Below are positions 43,318-53,461 of a stretch of 64,000 nucleotides of DNA, piece after piece; the first letter of the stretch is position 1, and the number at the start of each line of letters is the position of its first letter. The notes below the pieces were generated by a model. The model was not told the origin of the DNA. It made no database searches and saw nothing but the letters and a program-made list of their open reading frames with translations. The DNA lies in contig CM077150.1 in NCBI GenBank assembly GCA_039583875.1, positions 6,231,765 through 6,295,764 of the forward strand, read 5' to 3'. The stretch is from Platanthera guangdongensis. Taxonomy: Eukaryota; Streptophyta; Magnoliopsida; Asparagales; Orchidaceae. Made by a program: the position numbers and the translations under genes.

Positions 43318-46155
43318 ATGGCGCCTAAGCTTGAGGAGAATGTCAACGAAGGATACGAGCTGGTGTGCGGCGCTTTCAATGATGCTGATCAAGAAATCCA
43401 AGCGGTCGTAACCCTAGTTGCCGATTCTAGGTTAGAATATCTAGTGTCTGAACCTACTAAGATATGGAAGAAAGAGGTACTTGAATTCCTCAATGGAGCT
43501 AAAGTGGACGAATCTGGATACAAAATCAAATCCAGGGTTCATGGTGAGAAGGTCAAGGTATCACCAAAAAGTCCGAGGAAGATACTACAGCTTCCAAGAA
43601 CTAAAGATGAAGATGAAGTTACTGCATCAAAGACCAGGGAAGCTCTAACCTGGTGTGGTCTTGATTCTACAATGAAGATTGGTTCTGTTTTCAATAAAAA
43701 AGGGATGAACAATCAAGGCAAATTCATGTCTGAAATTGTTGGAAAGGTCATCCTCAGCAAGCCAGGAGGGCATGACAGAGTGTCTGCCTCTATGTTCAAT
43801 ATTATGACAAGAATAATTTTCTCTCTAAACACTGACTGGTCTATGGTAGTCTTTGAGAAGATTAAGGAAAGCTTGAAGAAGCCCAATCTGGGCAGAATTA
43901 TAAGTCTTTACCTTGCTGGAACCATACCTGAGGTAATGCAACAAGCTGTTGGAAGCAAAATAAACCATATGAGAAAGATGGATATGAGGTTATTCTCCAG
44001 ATGAGACAGGGTGTTGTCAAAGGAGATGTCAACCCCTGAGAAGATAGTTTCTGAGAAGGAGATTCCTCCAAAGAAGAAAAGGAAGACTGCTCCAGTGGCA
44101 CAAGAGTCCACTAGCAGCTCTGATAGTGAAGAACAGGTTGTCTTCACTCCAAATGAGCATGAGGAAGAGCCTGCAGTGAAGACTCCTGCTCCTCAAGAGG
44201 ATGTTGAGATCCAGGGGGAGCTACCTCAAGCTAGCCCTATCCACAAGGATCAAAGCCAGGGGGAGCTTCCAGTTGTAGAAGAATCCACTACACTGGAAGG
44301 TGACCAAGCAACCACCATTATACTAGAGGTAATCACTGAACTAAACACTTTAAATTTTCCTATGGAAGATACTGATTTGTCTGATGATCATCAGCAAACT
44401 CAGCTGGATAGTCAAGTTCCAGATGCTGTCATAGAAGACACATCTGCTGTTGCTCAAGATGTTACTGATCCAGTGGTTGAAGAGCCTAGAATTACTCCAG
44501 CTCCTTCACCACAAGAATACACCATGGAAGATTTATTCCTAAATCTGGATCAAGCAGATTTTGACAAGGAAACTGATGCTGCTGAGAAGGAGAATACTCC
44601 ACTTGAGGGGGAGCAAGTGCAAGTTCATAAAGAGCCTGTGAGACAAGAAACTGAGAAGGCACTAAATGTGTAAGCTGAAAGCCTCCAAGCCCTAAGGAAA
44701 GAGTGAATATTGCCAGCACATCTGCCTCTGAAGATGAGGAGATTGCCAGGGCTAAGAAGCAGAAACTTTATGTATTCAAGAGAAGAAGTCAAAGTTATAA
44801 GAAGGCTCTACAATCTATTGCACCACAGCCTATAGTTCAGCAAACACCATCAGTTGATTATAGTGCTTTAATGGTGGCAATGCAGATTAAACTGGATGAA
44901 CATAGAAAAGCAATTGAGAAATATGTAGATGAAGGGCAGAAATCCTTACAATTTGATCTATCCCAGGACATCAAATCAATAAGATTTGAGATGAACCTCA
45001 AAAAGAAGGAGATGACTGAATGTTTCTACAAGGGTGGAAATGCAGTGGTGTACTTGGCAACACACCAGGAAAAGATCAAAGCACAAGTAGATGACATAGC
45101 ATTGAAGCAAGGGTATGTTCTTGAAAATCAGATAAGGATGAATGACAATCTTACTGCTTCCCATAATGCTATTGTCACAGAATTAAAGAACCAAGCTGCT
45201 GGACCTTCTAGTTCTACTGCTGCTGTTAAAGCTGAATTTGACAAAGTATTCCAAGAAGAAATCACTGCTGTTAAGACTGCTATCCAAGCCTCCCAGAAGG
45301 CCATATCTGAACAACTTCAAAAGCTCAAACCTTTCTTTAAAGATGGAGTTAGATACTTGGATAATCAAATCAGATTTCAGAAGGATGATGTCAGAGATCA
45401 CATGGCTAGAGAAGTCATAAAGGGGGAGAGAGTGTTAGTCAAGGCAAGCTCTGACCATGCTAAGTGGATATCAAATTCTATCAGAGCTACACTTGGATAT
45501 CCTCCTCTCTGTAATGACAATGATGTTGCTGAATCTGGAATTAACCCTGCCTATCTTGGAGGTGAGCAACCAGAAGTAGCTCAAGTCATTTATCCTCATC
45601 CAGATTTTGAAATGGTGCATGCTGATGTACAGACCATGTACAGCCCACCTGGGGGCAAGGACAATGTAATTATTGAAAAGGTTGTTCAGCCTATATCTGA
45701 AGCCATGCAAGAGGCATTGCAGAAAGAAGAAGAGACAAGATTGTCAAAGAAGAGGTTTAGGGAACAAGCTGAACAGAGACCAGATTTTGAGCAATGGAGC
45801 CCTACCTCTAGAAACATTATATTGACTGCCTGGAAAGCTGCCAAAGACAACATTCATGACAGGAACAAGTGGTTCTCTGAAGCTGAATGGAGGAAACATG
45901 AATCAGGCAAGAGGCAATAGTCCAATATAGAAGGAAGCAAAGATGGGAAAGCTACCTCCTACTGCCCAGGAGCCTAGCAAGTACTTTCCTAAGCCATACC
46001 ATTATTTTGAAAGGCAGAAAATTAAAGCAGAAGAGCTTAAGAAGAAAGATCTAAAAGGCAAGAAGCCTGCTGTTGCTGAAGCTGCTGATGCTCCTGTCCA
46101 AGCTAAAGTTCAAGCTGGCAAAGGCATAGTGATTAAGGAGCCAGAACAAAAATAG
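43318..46155 (+). pseudogene. Extra gene of the Sirevirus-type element, NLS and coiled coils
   Basis: Originally one frame of about 900 codons. It is now split by TGA at 44002-44004 (same frame continues), TAA at 44671-44673, a frame change near 44690 and another near 45930. N-terminal part (228 codons): alpha/beta-rich, with a segment NLGRIISLYLAGTIP that resembles the 'putative plant transposon protein' domain found in extra ORFs of plant retroelements. Middle part: acidic, Pro/Glu-rich, beginning with PPKKKRKTAP, a classical nuclear-localisation-type cluster. Third part (44703-45920): long charged helices likely to form coiled coils (for example EFDKVFQEEITAVKTAIQ). The end is Lys/Ala-rich. 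I see no signal peptide or membrane segment, so the old 'envelope-like' label for such ORFs does not fit. A nuclear, self-associating protein is more plausible. Function unproven. Confidence 0.6.
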
Positions 46156-46464
46156 ATTTAGATTTTCTTGAAGTTTACTTTGTAATCTTTTGGATGTAAA
46201 ACATTTTGTGAACTTCTGAAAATGTATAAGACAGATATTAGAACAATATGTTATATGATTAATCTATTTCATGTTTGTTCTGTGATAATGTCTATGTCTA
46301 TTTCATATTTGTTCTGTAATGATGTATTTGTATACATGTGAAATTGATACATGTTTATGTTTACCCTGCTGTATATTATCCTGCCTTACATCATTTTATA
46401 ATTTTAATTATGAATGGTGTATATCATTGACTAAGGGTTATGACTTCTCCAAATTGGGGGAGAT
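46156..46464 (+). other. 3' non-coding tail and polypurine tract
   Basis: AT-rich sequence between the extra gene and LTR, ending in TTGGGGGAGAT directly before TGTTGGGTAC. The purine run is the plus-strand primer site. Confidence 0.65.
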
Positions 46465-46609
46465 TGTTGGGTACATTGGTTTAAATGTACCTGATTTGAA
46501 GAAGCCTCACCCAACTCAATGATATACATCAAAATGTATTTGATGTGTTTTTGAGTTACTTGTGCAGGTTAAGTATTTGCAGGACTGAAGCAAAAATTTC
46601 TAAGTCCAT

Positions 46610-47440
46610 GTGTCGACACCCAGAGGGAAAGTGTCGACACTTAAAAAGACTTGTGTCGACACCCAGACAAGCAGTGTCGACACTTGAAGTCACTGTGTCG
46701 ACACCTGGGATGCAGAGTCGACACCAGACAGGAAGTGTCGACATAAGGAGCTGTGTCGACACTCAGTGAAGAAAAGTACAGCAAAGAAAGTGTCGACACC
46801 TAGAAGAACTGTGTCTACACCAGAAAGTGTCGACACTTGGAGCTGTGTCGACACTCAGCAAAAGTCTGCTGAAACTAAGTATGTGTCGACACCCAGAACA
46901 ATGTGTCGACACACAACAGAAGAGTCAACACTTGAAGAAAGTGTCGACACAAGGAAAAATGTGTCGACACTAAGCTGAAGACTCGACACTTAGCAAAGAA
47001 CAGCAAGATCATCAAATTATTCTAAGTACAAGTGTCGACACTAAGGAGATGTGTCGACACTCAGCTGAAGTCTCAACAAGAAGAAGAATGTGTCGACACA
47101 AGGAGCTGTGTCGACACTCATCAAGTATCAACACTGAAGACTTGTGTCGACACCAAGAAGCAGTGTCGACACTTAACAGATTCAACACAAGAAGTTGTGT
47201 CGACACAAAGGAGATGTGTCGACACTTAGTAGAATTCAGCAAAAGATATAAGATCAAGTACTTGTGCCGACACTCAATTACAGTGTCGACACATGCAGAA
47301 GAAACTGTGTCGAGACATAGAATCTACAACACAAGGAGTTGTGTCGACACCTTGTAGACTTGTGTCGACACTTACACAACTTGTGTCGACACTTGGTCTA
47401 TAAGTGTCGACACTTAAAGACAGAAAGTCTCGACACTTTC
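46610..47440. promoter_or_regulatory. Cluster of GTGTCGACAC palindromes in U3 of the LTR
   Basis: By eye about 26 exact copies and about 11 near copies of GTGTCGACAC in 830 bp, irregularly spaced, ending about 130 bp before the LTR TATA box. It is the same motif and layout as upstream of the extra gene. Confidence 0.85.
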
Positions 47441-47570
47441 AGAAAGTTAGAGAACTTTCAAGAACTGACTGGATGACTTGACAGCTGTCGTTCCAGCCGG
47501 TCTACAGCACTTGTCAGAGATGTCAGAATTCAGTTATGGACCGGACCAGCCAGTTACCATGAAGAAGGCC

Positions 47571-47578
47571 TATAAATA
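47571..47578 (+). promoter_or_regulatory. LTR TATA box
   Basis: TATAAATA in GGCCTATAAATAAGCTC, positioned after the palindrome cluster as expected for the U3/R boundary. Confidence 0.75.
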
Positions 47579-48441
47579 AGCTCATACAGTCTACAAAAAC
47601 TGTTGTTCAAGTAGTTGTTGAAGTGGTACACATAGTTGTTCAAAGTATCAAATCAAGAAGATCTAGCTGTCCAAGTGCAGATCTAAGAAGTTGGAGAGAG
47701 AGGGCTACATCCAAGAAATCAGCCGTTGGAACTAGGCTGAGAAGAAAGGTTCAGTTTTATTCTGGATCTTAAGAAGCAGAGGTCAAGGATCAACTGCAGG
47801 AGGAGTCAATCTTATTCAGTTCTACTTTCAAGAAGCTTTGAAGAAAGCTAAGTCAGATTGAATCCAGCTGAGTTCTTCCAAGAACTAATCAAGAAACTCA
47901 CAACTCCCCTCTCTTGTTTCTGAGTTGCTGAGTTATCATTTGTATAATCATTTTTATCTTGTAGGATCCTTTGGATCTGAGTATTTGTAAGCCTGTAATT
48001 ATAAAGGCTGAGGGTAGGGCTTGAGAGCCTGAGTGTAGGAGATTGGAATCTCTGAGTGTAGGCCTTTTGTGGCTGAGTGTAGGCCTTGTTGGCTGAGTGT
48101 AGGCCTTTGTGGCTGAGTGTAGGCTTTGTGGAAAAGCTGAGTTGTAAGGCCTTGGGCCTGAGGTGTAGGAACCAGTTTGGGTTCTGAGACAGTGGTGAAG
48201 TTTGGCCGAATCTAGTACACTGCTAGATAGGCGAAGGGGGAAAGTGGATGTACCCAAAGTTTGGGGAACCACTATAAAACTCTGTGTCTGCTGTGATTGT
48301 GATTTGCTGTGTATGTTGTGTGTTTGCTGTGATAAAATAGTTAGAATTCTGTGATATTAACTGATTGCTGCCATTAAAGTCTAAAAAGAATTTGGTCACC
48401 TATTCACCCCCCCCTTTAGGTGTTTAGGTAGTATATCTTTC

Positions 48442-48919
48442 ATAAGTTCATTCTTTGCTATGGTGGAGAGTGTTGTGCTTGAGTGCACTTGAGCCTTTGA
48501 CTGTTGCTTGAAAGCTTGTGCGGCGCAGTTTGCGCTCCTTGGTCTTTGTGGCTAATCTTCTATTGCGCTCAGAGGAGTATGGAGTGGAGTACTTGCTACT
48601 GACTGTAGGCTTGCTACCGACTGGAGCACACAATGTGACTGGAGCGTTCTGGAGTACGCTTGAGAGGTGTTCTGTGTGCTTTGCAGAAAATCTTGTGGAT
48701 TTTCGGCGCCGTTCAGGAGCGAGGCAAATGCTCGAGAGCAATCTCAAGAGTGGAGCGTGCGTGGACGCGCTCAGGAGCGATCTCGCGATTAGAGCATGCT
48801 TAGACACACTCGGGAGCAGTCTTGCGAGTGGAGCTTGTTGAGGCACGCTCGGGAGCGGGGCACGCGGAGGTGCGCTATGGAGTGGAGCACACAGAGGCAT
48901 GCTAGGGAGTGGGCGTACA
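48442..48919 (-). repeat. Left part of a GC-rich LTR-like sequence
   Basis: Contains degenerate repeats of about 30 bp with GGCACGCTCGGGAGCGGGGC-like words. It continues at 53839 after the inserted copia, with matching repeat words on both sides (GAGGCATGCTAGGGAGTGGG before, GAGGCACGCTCGGGTGTC after). Confidence 0.55.
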
Positions 48920-49292
48920 TGTTAGAAAGTAGAGAAAAGAAGCGAAAAGAAGAGAACAAGCCGAATAAACTTTTGAATAATCGAAATTTTATTATCCAAA
49001 AAAGATAACTATTACAAAGGTATGCCCTCCCTTATATAGAATGGAGGAGAGAAGAGAGAATACAAATAAGAGATGTGGGACTAAAATTTACAAGCTAAGC
49101 GGACTGTACAAAGTAAACCGCACAGGCCGCGCGGTTAGACAGAAGGACTAACCGCACGGCTTACAATAAGAGATGCAGAGAGGTCGCCTGTGAAGATTGC
49201 TAGACCGCCCGGTTTACAAGTCGCCGAGTCAAACCGCCAGACCGCGCGGTCTCCACCCGCCAAGACAGACCGCCCGGTCTCCAACTTCAACA
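48920..49292 (-). repeat. 3' LTR of the gag-less copia
   Basis: It starts TGTTAGAAAGTAGAG and ends CCAACTTCAACA in plus-strand reading. It contains ACCGCGCGGT-type palindromes near the minus-strand start, and the TATA motif CTATATAAGGG on the minus strand near 49036. Confidence 0.95.
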
Positions 49293-49299
49293 CTCCCCC

Positions 49300-50925
49300 T
49301 CAAGCTGGAGCATATATATCAATCATGCCCAGCTTGTCGCAAACATGCAGAAACGAGGCGGAGACTGGCTTGGTGAAGATGTCAGCTAGCTCTTTATCAG
49401 ATGTGACAAACGGAGTGCAAATCTGTTCTTTTAAAATCTCTTCACGAATGAAATGGCAGTCAACCTCAATGTGCTTTGTTCTTTCATGGAATACCGGATT
49501 TTTGGAGATGTATATGGCGGCCTTGTTATCACAGAACATAGGTAGAGGATGGTTGTACACCTCTCCTAAATCTAGCATGAGAGCCCGCAACCATTTCAAC
49601 TCACAAGTGGTTGACGCCATACTGCGATACTCAGCTTCTGCACTGGACCTGGAGACAACAGACTGCTTTTTACTCTTCCAGCTCACCAGATTTCCCCCAA
49701 CAAAGGTGCAAAAACCTGAGGTAGACTTGCGATCCCCTTTGTCATCAGCATAACTTGCATCTGAGTAGGCTTCAATCCTCAGATGACCATTCTTCTGAAA
49801 CAGTAATCCTTTCCCAGGCGCTGCTTTGACATATTCCAAGATCCGCAAGGCGGACTGAAGATGACATTCCCTGGGCGCTTGCATGAATTGACTCACCTTG
49901 CCCACAGCATAAGAAATGTCGGGTCTGGTCACTGTGAGATATATGAGCTTACCAACCAGACGCCTGTACCGCGAACTATCTGAAAGAAGAGGCGAATCAT
50001 CTGTCCAGGTTTTGTCCTCCCCAATAGCCATGGGACATCGGGCAGGTTTAGCTCCAGTCAATCCTGCCTCTTTTAAAAGATCAAGGGCATACTTACGCTG
50101 AGAGAGAACTAAGGAGTCGGGCTTCCGAGAGAGTTCGATCCCCAGAAAGTACTTTGGAGAGCCCATATCTTTAGTGATCAGATGTTGGCGAAGATGTAGC
50201 TTTGTCAGGGCTACCCCTTCCTGGTCATCGCCAGTGAGAAGAATATCATCGACGTATACAGCAAGAACAACCAGCCCAGAAGGAGTTTTGCGAATAAAGA
50301 GAGAGTGATCAGCAGAGCTTCGCACAAAACCAACAGCCGCCACAATACCGCTGAACTTGTCAAACCAAGCTCGAGGACTCTGCTTGAGGCCATAAATTGC
50401 CTTCTGCAGCCGGCATACTCGTGTCTCCCCCTGAGCAACATACCCAGGAGGTTGCTCCATGTAAACGGCCTCGTGAAGATCACCATAAAGGAAGGCATTC
50501 TTGACGTCCAGCTGAGAAATTGGCCAATCCCGATTGACGGCCACAGAGAGAAGAACCCGGATTGTGCTGAGACGAGCCACAGGGGAGAAGGTGTCAAAGT
50601 AATCAACCCCATAGGTCTGAGTAAAGCCCTTAGCCACAAGGCGAGCCTTATACCGATCCACAGTGCCGTCTGGGCTAAATTTGACCACAAAGACCCAGCG
50701 ACAGCCAACAACATCAGTGCCAAAGGGAGGAGGAACAAGAGTCCAGGTACCCCGCTCAGTGAGGGTCGCCATTTCCTCATCCATGGCCATCTTCCAGTGA
50801 GGAATAGCAAGGGCCTCCTGATAGGAGCGGGGTGTGGCAGTGGCAGAGATAGCCAGTGCAAAGGCCCTGCGAGAAGGAGTAAGACGATCATAGGAAACAA
50901 CAGCAGCAAGGGGTGTAAGGTGCAC
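49300..50925 (-). CDS. Copia reverse transcriptase and RNase H, open
   Basis: An uninterrupted 541-codon stretch; in the element it was fused to integrase. RT motifs: [46 protein letters not shown] and the catalytic YVDD in VLAVYVDDILLTGDD. RNase H: ASYADDKGDRKSTSG, SSAEAEYRSMA and TKHIEVDCHFIRE, ending just before the polypurine tract. All key residues are present and no internal stop is seen. A one-base loss near 50908-50912 separates it from the integrase frame, so it cannot be made as the normal polyprotein. Confidence 0.85.
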   Translation of the reverse strand: MHLTPLAAVVSYDRLTPSRRAFALAISATATPRSYQEALAIPHWKMAMDEEMATLTERGTWTLVPPPFGTDVVGCRWVFVVKFSPDGTVDRYKARLVAKGFTQTYGVDYFDTFSPVARLSTIRVLLSVAVNRDWPISQLDVKNAFLYGDLHEAVYMEQPPGYVAQGETRVCRLQKAIYGLKQSPRAWFDKFSGIVAAVGFVRSSADHSLFIRKTPSGLVVLAVYVDDILLTGDDQEGVALTKLHLRQHLITKDMGSPKYFLGIELSRKPDSLVLSQRKYALDLLKEAGLTGAKPARCPMAIGEDKTWTDDSPLLSDSSRYRRLVGKLIYLTVTRPDISYAVGKVSQFMQAPRECHLQSALRILEYVKAAPGKGLLFQKNGHLRIEAYSDASYADDKGDRKSTSGFCTFVGGNLVSWKSKKQSVVSRSSAEAEYRSMASTTCELKWLRALMLDLGEVYNHPLPMFCDNKAAIYISKNPVFHERTKHIEVDCHFIREEILKEQICTPFVTSDKELADIFTKPVSASFLHVCDKLGMIDIYAPA

Positions 50926-51716
50926 GTCCGCACCCCTTTGCGAAGAGCTATAGGAAGATCCAGGTCAGCCGGGCCCGCGGCATCCGGAGCATCCGTGGTA
51001 GAGAAAGCTGGCCCGGGAGAAGAGAGCGACGGCAGTGGAGAGGAGGGAGAGGGTGGTGGGGAAGGGAGAGAGAGAGGTGGAGGAAGAGGAGGGGGTGGAG
51101 ACGGTGTAGTGGTGGAGAGTGGAGGAGGAGACGAGGGAACGAAGGGAACGGCAGGAGAATCAGAAGCTGGGAGAAGAGGAGAAGAGGCATCCGAGAAGTA
51201 GGAGGTATTCTCGAAGAAGGTGACGTCAGCAGAGACGAACTGCTTACGAAGGACGGGATCAAAGCAACAGTAGCCTTTCTGAGTGGTGGAATACCCCAGA
51301 AAGACACATTTGGTGGAGCGAGGGGAGAGCTTATCACGGGTGGCAGAAGGGGCATGCACAAAGGCAGTGCATCCAAAGATTTGGAGAGGGAGAGGAAACG
51401 GCTCCTTGCCCGGATACAAAATGGAGAACGGGGTTTGGCCATGGAGAACCGTGGAGGGAATGCGATTGATGAGGTAGCAGGCAAGGAGAACAGCATAGCC
51501 CCAATAGGAGCGAGGAACATGCATCTGGGTCATCAAGGTGCGAGCGACATCGAGCAGGTGTCGGTTTTTGCGTTCGGCTACACCATTTTGTTGTGAAGAA
51601 TAGACACAACTAGTTTGATGAAGAATCCCATTTTGCATGCAGAATGTAGAGAAGTCACGACTGAGATATTCTGCGGCATTATCAGACCGAAAAACTTTGA
51701 TAGAAATCAAACTGAG
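50908..51716 (-). pseudogene. Copia integrase, second half
   Basis: Begins with FRSDNAAEYLSRDFS (second catalytic Asp) and QQNGVAERKNRHLLD (catalytic Glu), then a Pro/Ser-rich linker (PPPLPPPLSLPSPPPSP) and RKGVRTCTLHP, after which the frame is lost by a one-base deletion. It is out of frame by one base with the protease part near 51715. Confidence 0.85.
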
Positions 51717-52578
51717 TTTTGATCATGAGATAGAAGGATGTCCATACAGAGAATAATTCGGAGCGATCTTTTAACAGATACACCCACGTACAGCGAGAGA
51801 AATCATCAATGAACGTGACAAAATAGGAACTACCCCGACCAATGGTAAGAGTAGGAGAAGGACCCCAGATGTCGGAGTGGATAAGATCAAACGGACGGGT
51901 AGAGCTACGAACGTGCTTTGGAGGGAAGGAGGAGCGGTGATGCTTGCCAAGCTGACAGGCCTCACAGTTGAGCGGAGGACTTTGAGGAGGAAGGTGGGGC
52001 AGAAGTTGACGAAGAAGACGGGGAGGAGCATGACCAAGGCGGAGATGCCATTGGAGAAGATCTGTGGAGGTGGAGGAGAAGGTGGAAAAAGCAGAAATGT
52101 TGTCTAGGAAGTATAAGCCGCCACTCTCAGTCCCAGTAGCAATCGTCCGTTGGGAGTCCGGATCCTGAAAAGAGCAAGAAGTAGAAGTAAATGTGACGGA
52201 ACACTGTAATTGCTTGCAAAGAGATGTAACAGATAATAAGTTGCACGGGAACTGGGGCACGTATAGAGTATCCGCCAAGTGAAGAGACGGGGTGACATGA
52301 ACTATCCCTGTGCCATGAACTGATGATGAAGAGCCGTCAGCGAGAGTAACTGGGGGCAAGCGAGCATGTTTTTCTAGGAGAGAGAAACACGGGAGATGGC
52401 CGGTCATATGATTCGTAGCACCAGTGTCGATCAGCCATTTGCCCTGAGTAACAACGTGTGCACGACCAGAAGACGTGACAACCGAGGCGAAAGCCATGAA
52501 GGGAGGAAGAAGAAACTGCAGCGGTCTCGGTGACAGCACACCAGCGGCACGAAGGGCCACGACCAAGGTGCAGAGCAC
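51706..52578 (-). pseudogene. Copia protease and integrase first half
   Basis: Protease active site WLIDTGATNHMTG, pre-integrase LQWHLRLGHAPPRLLRQ, zinc-binding CEACQLGKHHRSSF, and first catalytic Asp in LIHSDIWGPSP. The open stretch ends in the one-base shift near 51715. Upstream of residue about 30 no gag or zinc knuckle is found. Confidence 0.85.
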
Positions 52579-53173
52579 AAGCCGCGCGACTAAACCAGGA
52601 GGTCGCGGCGACTAACAAGAGAAGCGGCTAAGAGCGAAGAGGCGGAGAGGCCGCTCAAACAAGGAAGAATCCGCGTGAAACCGCGGCGGGAACAAAAGGG
52701 AAGAAGCCACGTGAACACGAGCGGCTAGGATTCAGATCAAGGCACAGCGGGGAAGAAGTCGCGCGGACTGCAAAAGGCCGAGCGAACAGAAGAGAGGAGA
52801 AGAGCAGGTGACCGCGACCAAGATGCGGGTAAGAAAGGAACAACCCGCATGGTCAGGCAGATCACAGCAGCAAACCGCGAGTGCAGAGACAACACACGCG
52901 GACAGAGACAGACCGCAGCGACTAGGAAGTCGGAGCGGCAGGAAAGAGCAAGGAGCGCGGCGACACGGAAACAGGTCGCTGCGACAAAGAGCAGTAGGAG
53001 AAGAGAAACAAGAAGAGCAAGCCGCGCAAACAGGCAGCGGACAGAAACAAGCCGCGCGGATAAAAACAAGCCGCGCGGACAGAGGAGAAGGCAAGCCGCG
53101 AACAAGCCGCAGAACGCGGAAGACAAGCCGCGAACAACAGAGAGCGCACAGAATCAGGAGGAAAAGACCGTGT
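52579..53173 (-). other. Leader of the gag-less copia, degenerate GC repeats
   Basis: Contains repeated words such as GCCGCGCGGACAG and AACAAGCCGCG (minus: CTGTCCGCGCGGC). Long open frames here on both strands are a composition effect. It stands where gag should be. Confidence 0.6.
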
Positions 53174-53185
53174 GCTCTGATACCA
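53174..53185 (-). promoter_or_regulatory. Second primer-binding-site sequence
   Basis: The minus strand reads TGGTATCAGAGC directly after a GGTTTCAACA end, identical to the element's main primer site at 53450-53461. Confidence 0.85.
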
Positions 53186-53432
53186 TGTTGAAACCACCCG
53201 TCACCACACATCTTCCCAAAACCCCGAGGTGATGGTAAGGGGGGACGGGGGTACATAAACACCAAGGACCACCCGCTGCAGGCAATGTGGGACTAATCCA
53301 ACCACGGGATGGCGGGGATATTCCGCCACACGGGGGCCCACCGGGGTCAACACCCAGACCTGGAACGCGATGGGGAAGCCCAAATATGCGGTCCCACACA
53401 CACCCAATCCCGCTGGACCTTGGTTCTCAACA
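53186..53432 (-). repeat. Small foreign LTR-like unit inside the leader
   Basis: On the minus strand the 247-bp unit starts TGTTGAGAACCAAGG and ends GGTGGTTTCAACA, then the second primer site follows at once. It is unrelated to the element's own LTR. Short length, AGTCCCACATTG word and LTR+PBS arrangement fit a TRIM-type LTR. No obvious target duplication. Confidence 0.6.
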
Positions 53433-53449
53433 CACCCCCGCAGCGGATG

Positions 53450-53461
53450 GCTCTGATACCA
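53450..53461 (-). promoter_or_regulatory. Primer binding site, iMet type
   Basis: TGGTATCAGAGC on the minus strand, immediately inside the 5' LTR. Confidence 0.95.

Larger units (their letters stand above)
39855..48441 (+). mobile_element. 5'-truncated Sirevirus-type copia with an extra gene
   Basis: The remaining parts, in order, are pre-integrase, integrase, RT, RNase H (to stop 42803-42805), a palindrome cluster with TATA box, an extra gene (43318-46155), a polypurine tract (about 46454-46464, TTGGGGGAGAT) and a 3' LTR (46465-48441). The left LTR, gag and protease are missing. RT motif style (MGELKFFLSLQVKQTESG), the extra ORF after pol and the C-rich stretch before the LTR end fit Sireviruses. 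No target duplication can be defined. Confidence 0.8.
46465..48441 (+). repeat. 3' LTR of the Sirevirus-type element
   Basis: It starts TGTTGGGTACATTGG and ends near GTAGTATATCTTTCA, about 1977 bp. U3 contains the palindrome cluster (46610-47440), then TATA at 47571-47578 (GGCCTATAAATAAG). In R/U5 a roughly 20-bp unit GCTGAGTGTAGGCCTTTGTG repeats about five times (48030-48130). A stretch ATTCACCCCCCCC (about 48401) near the end is typical of Sirevirus-type LTR ends. The 3' boundary is less certain than the start. Confidence 0.7.

Noticed and set aside
43318..46155. Retroviral-type envelope gene
   Set aside because: No signal peptide, membrane segment or cleavage site is visible; the protein looks nuclear and coiled-coil.
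50305..51201. 298-codon plus-strand frame
   Set aside because: Antisense shadow of the copia integrase linker and RT.
52732..53265. 177-codon minus-strand frame as a missing gag
   Set aside because: Cys/Leu/Arg-rich composition from GC repeats, no gag core and no CCHC knuckle; it also crosses the second primer site.
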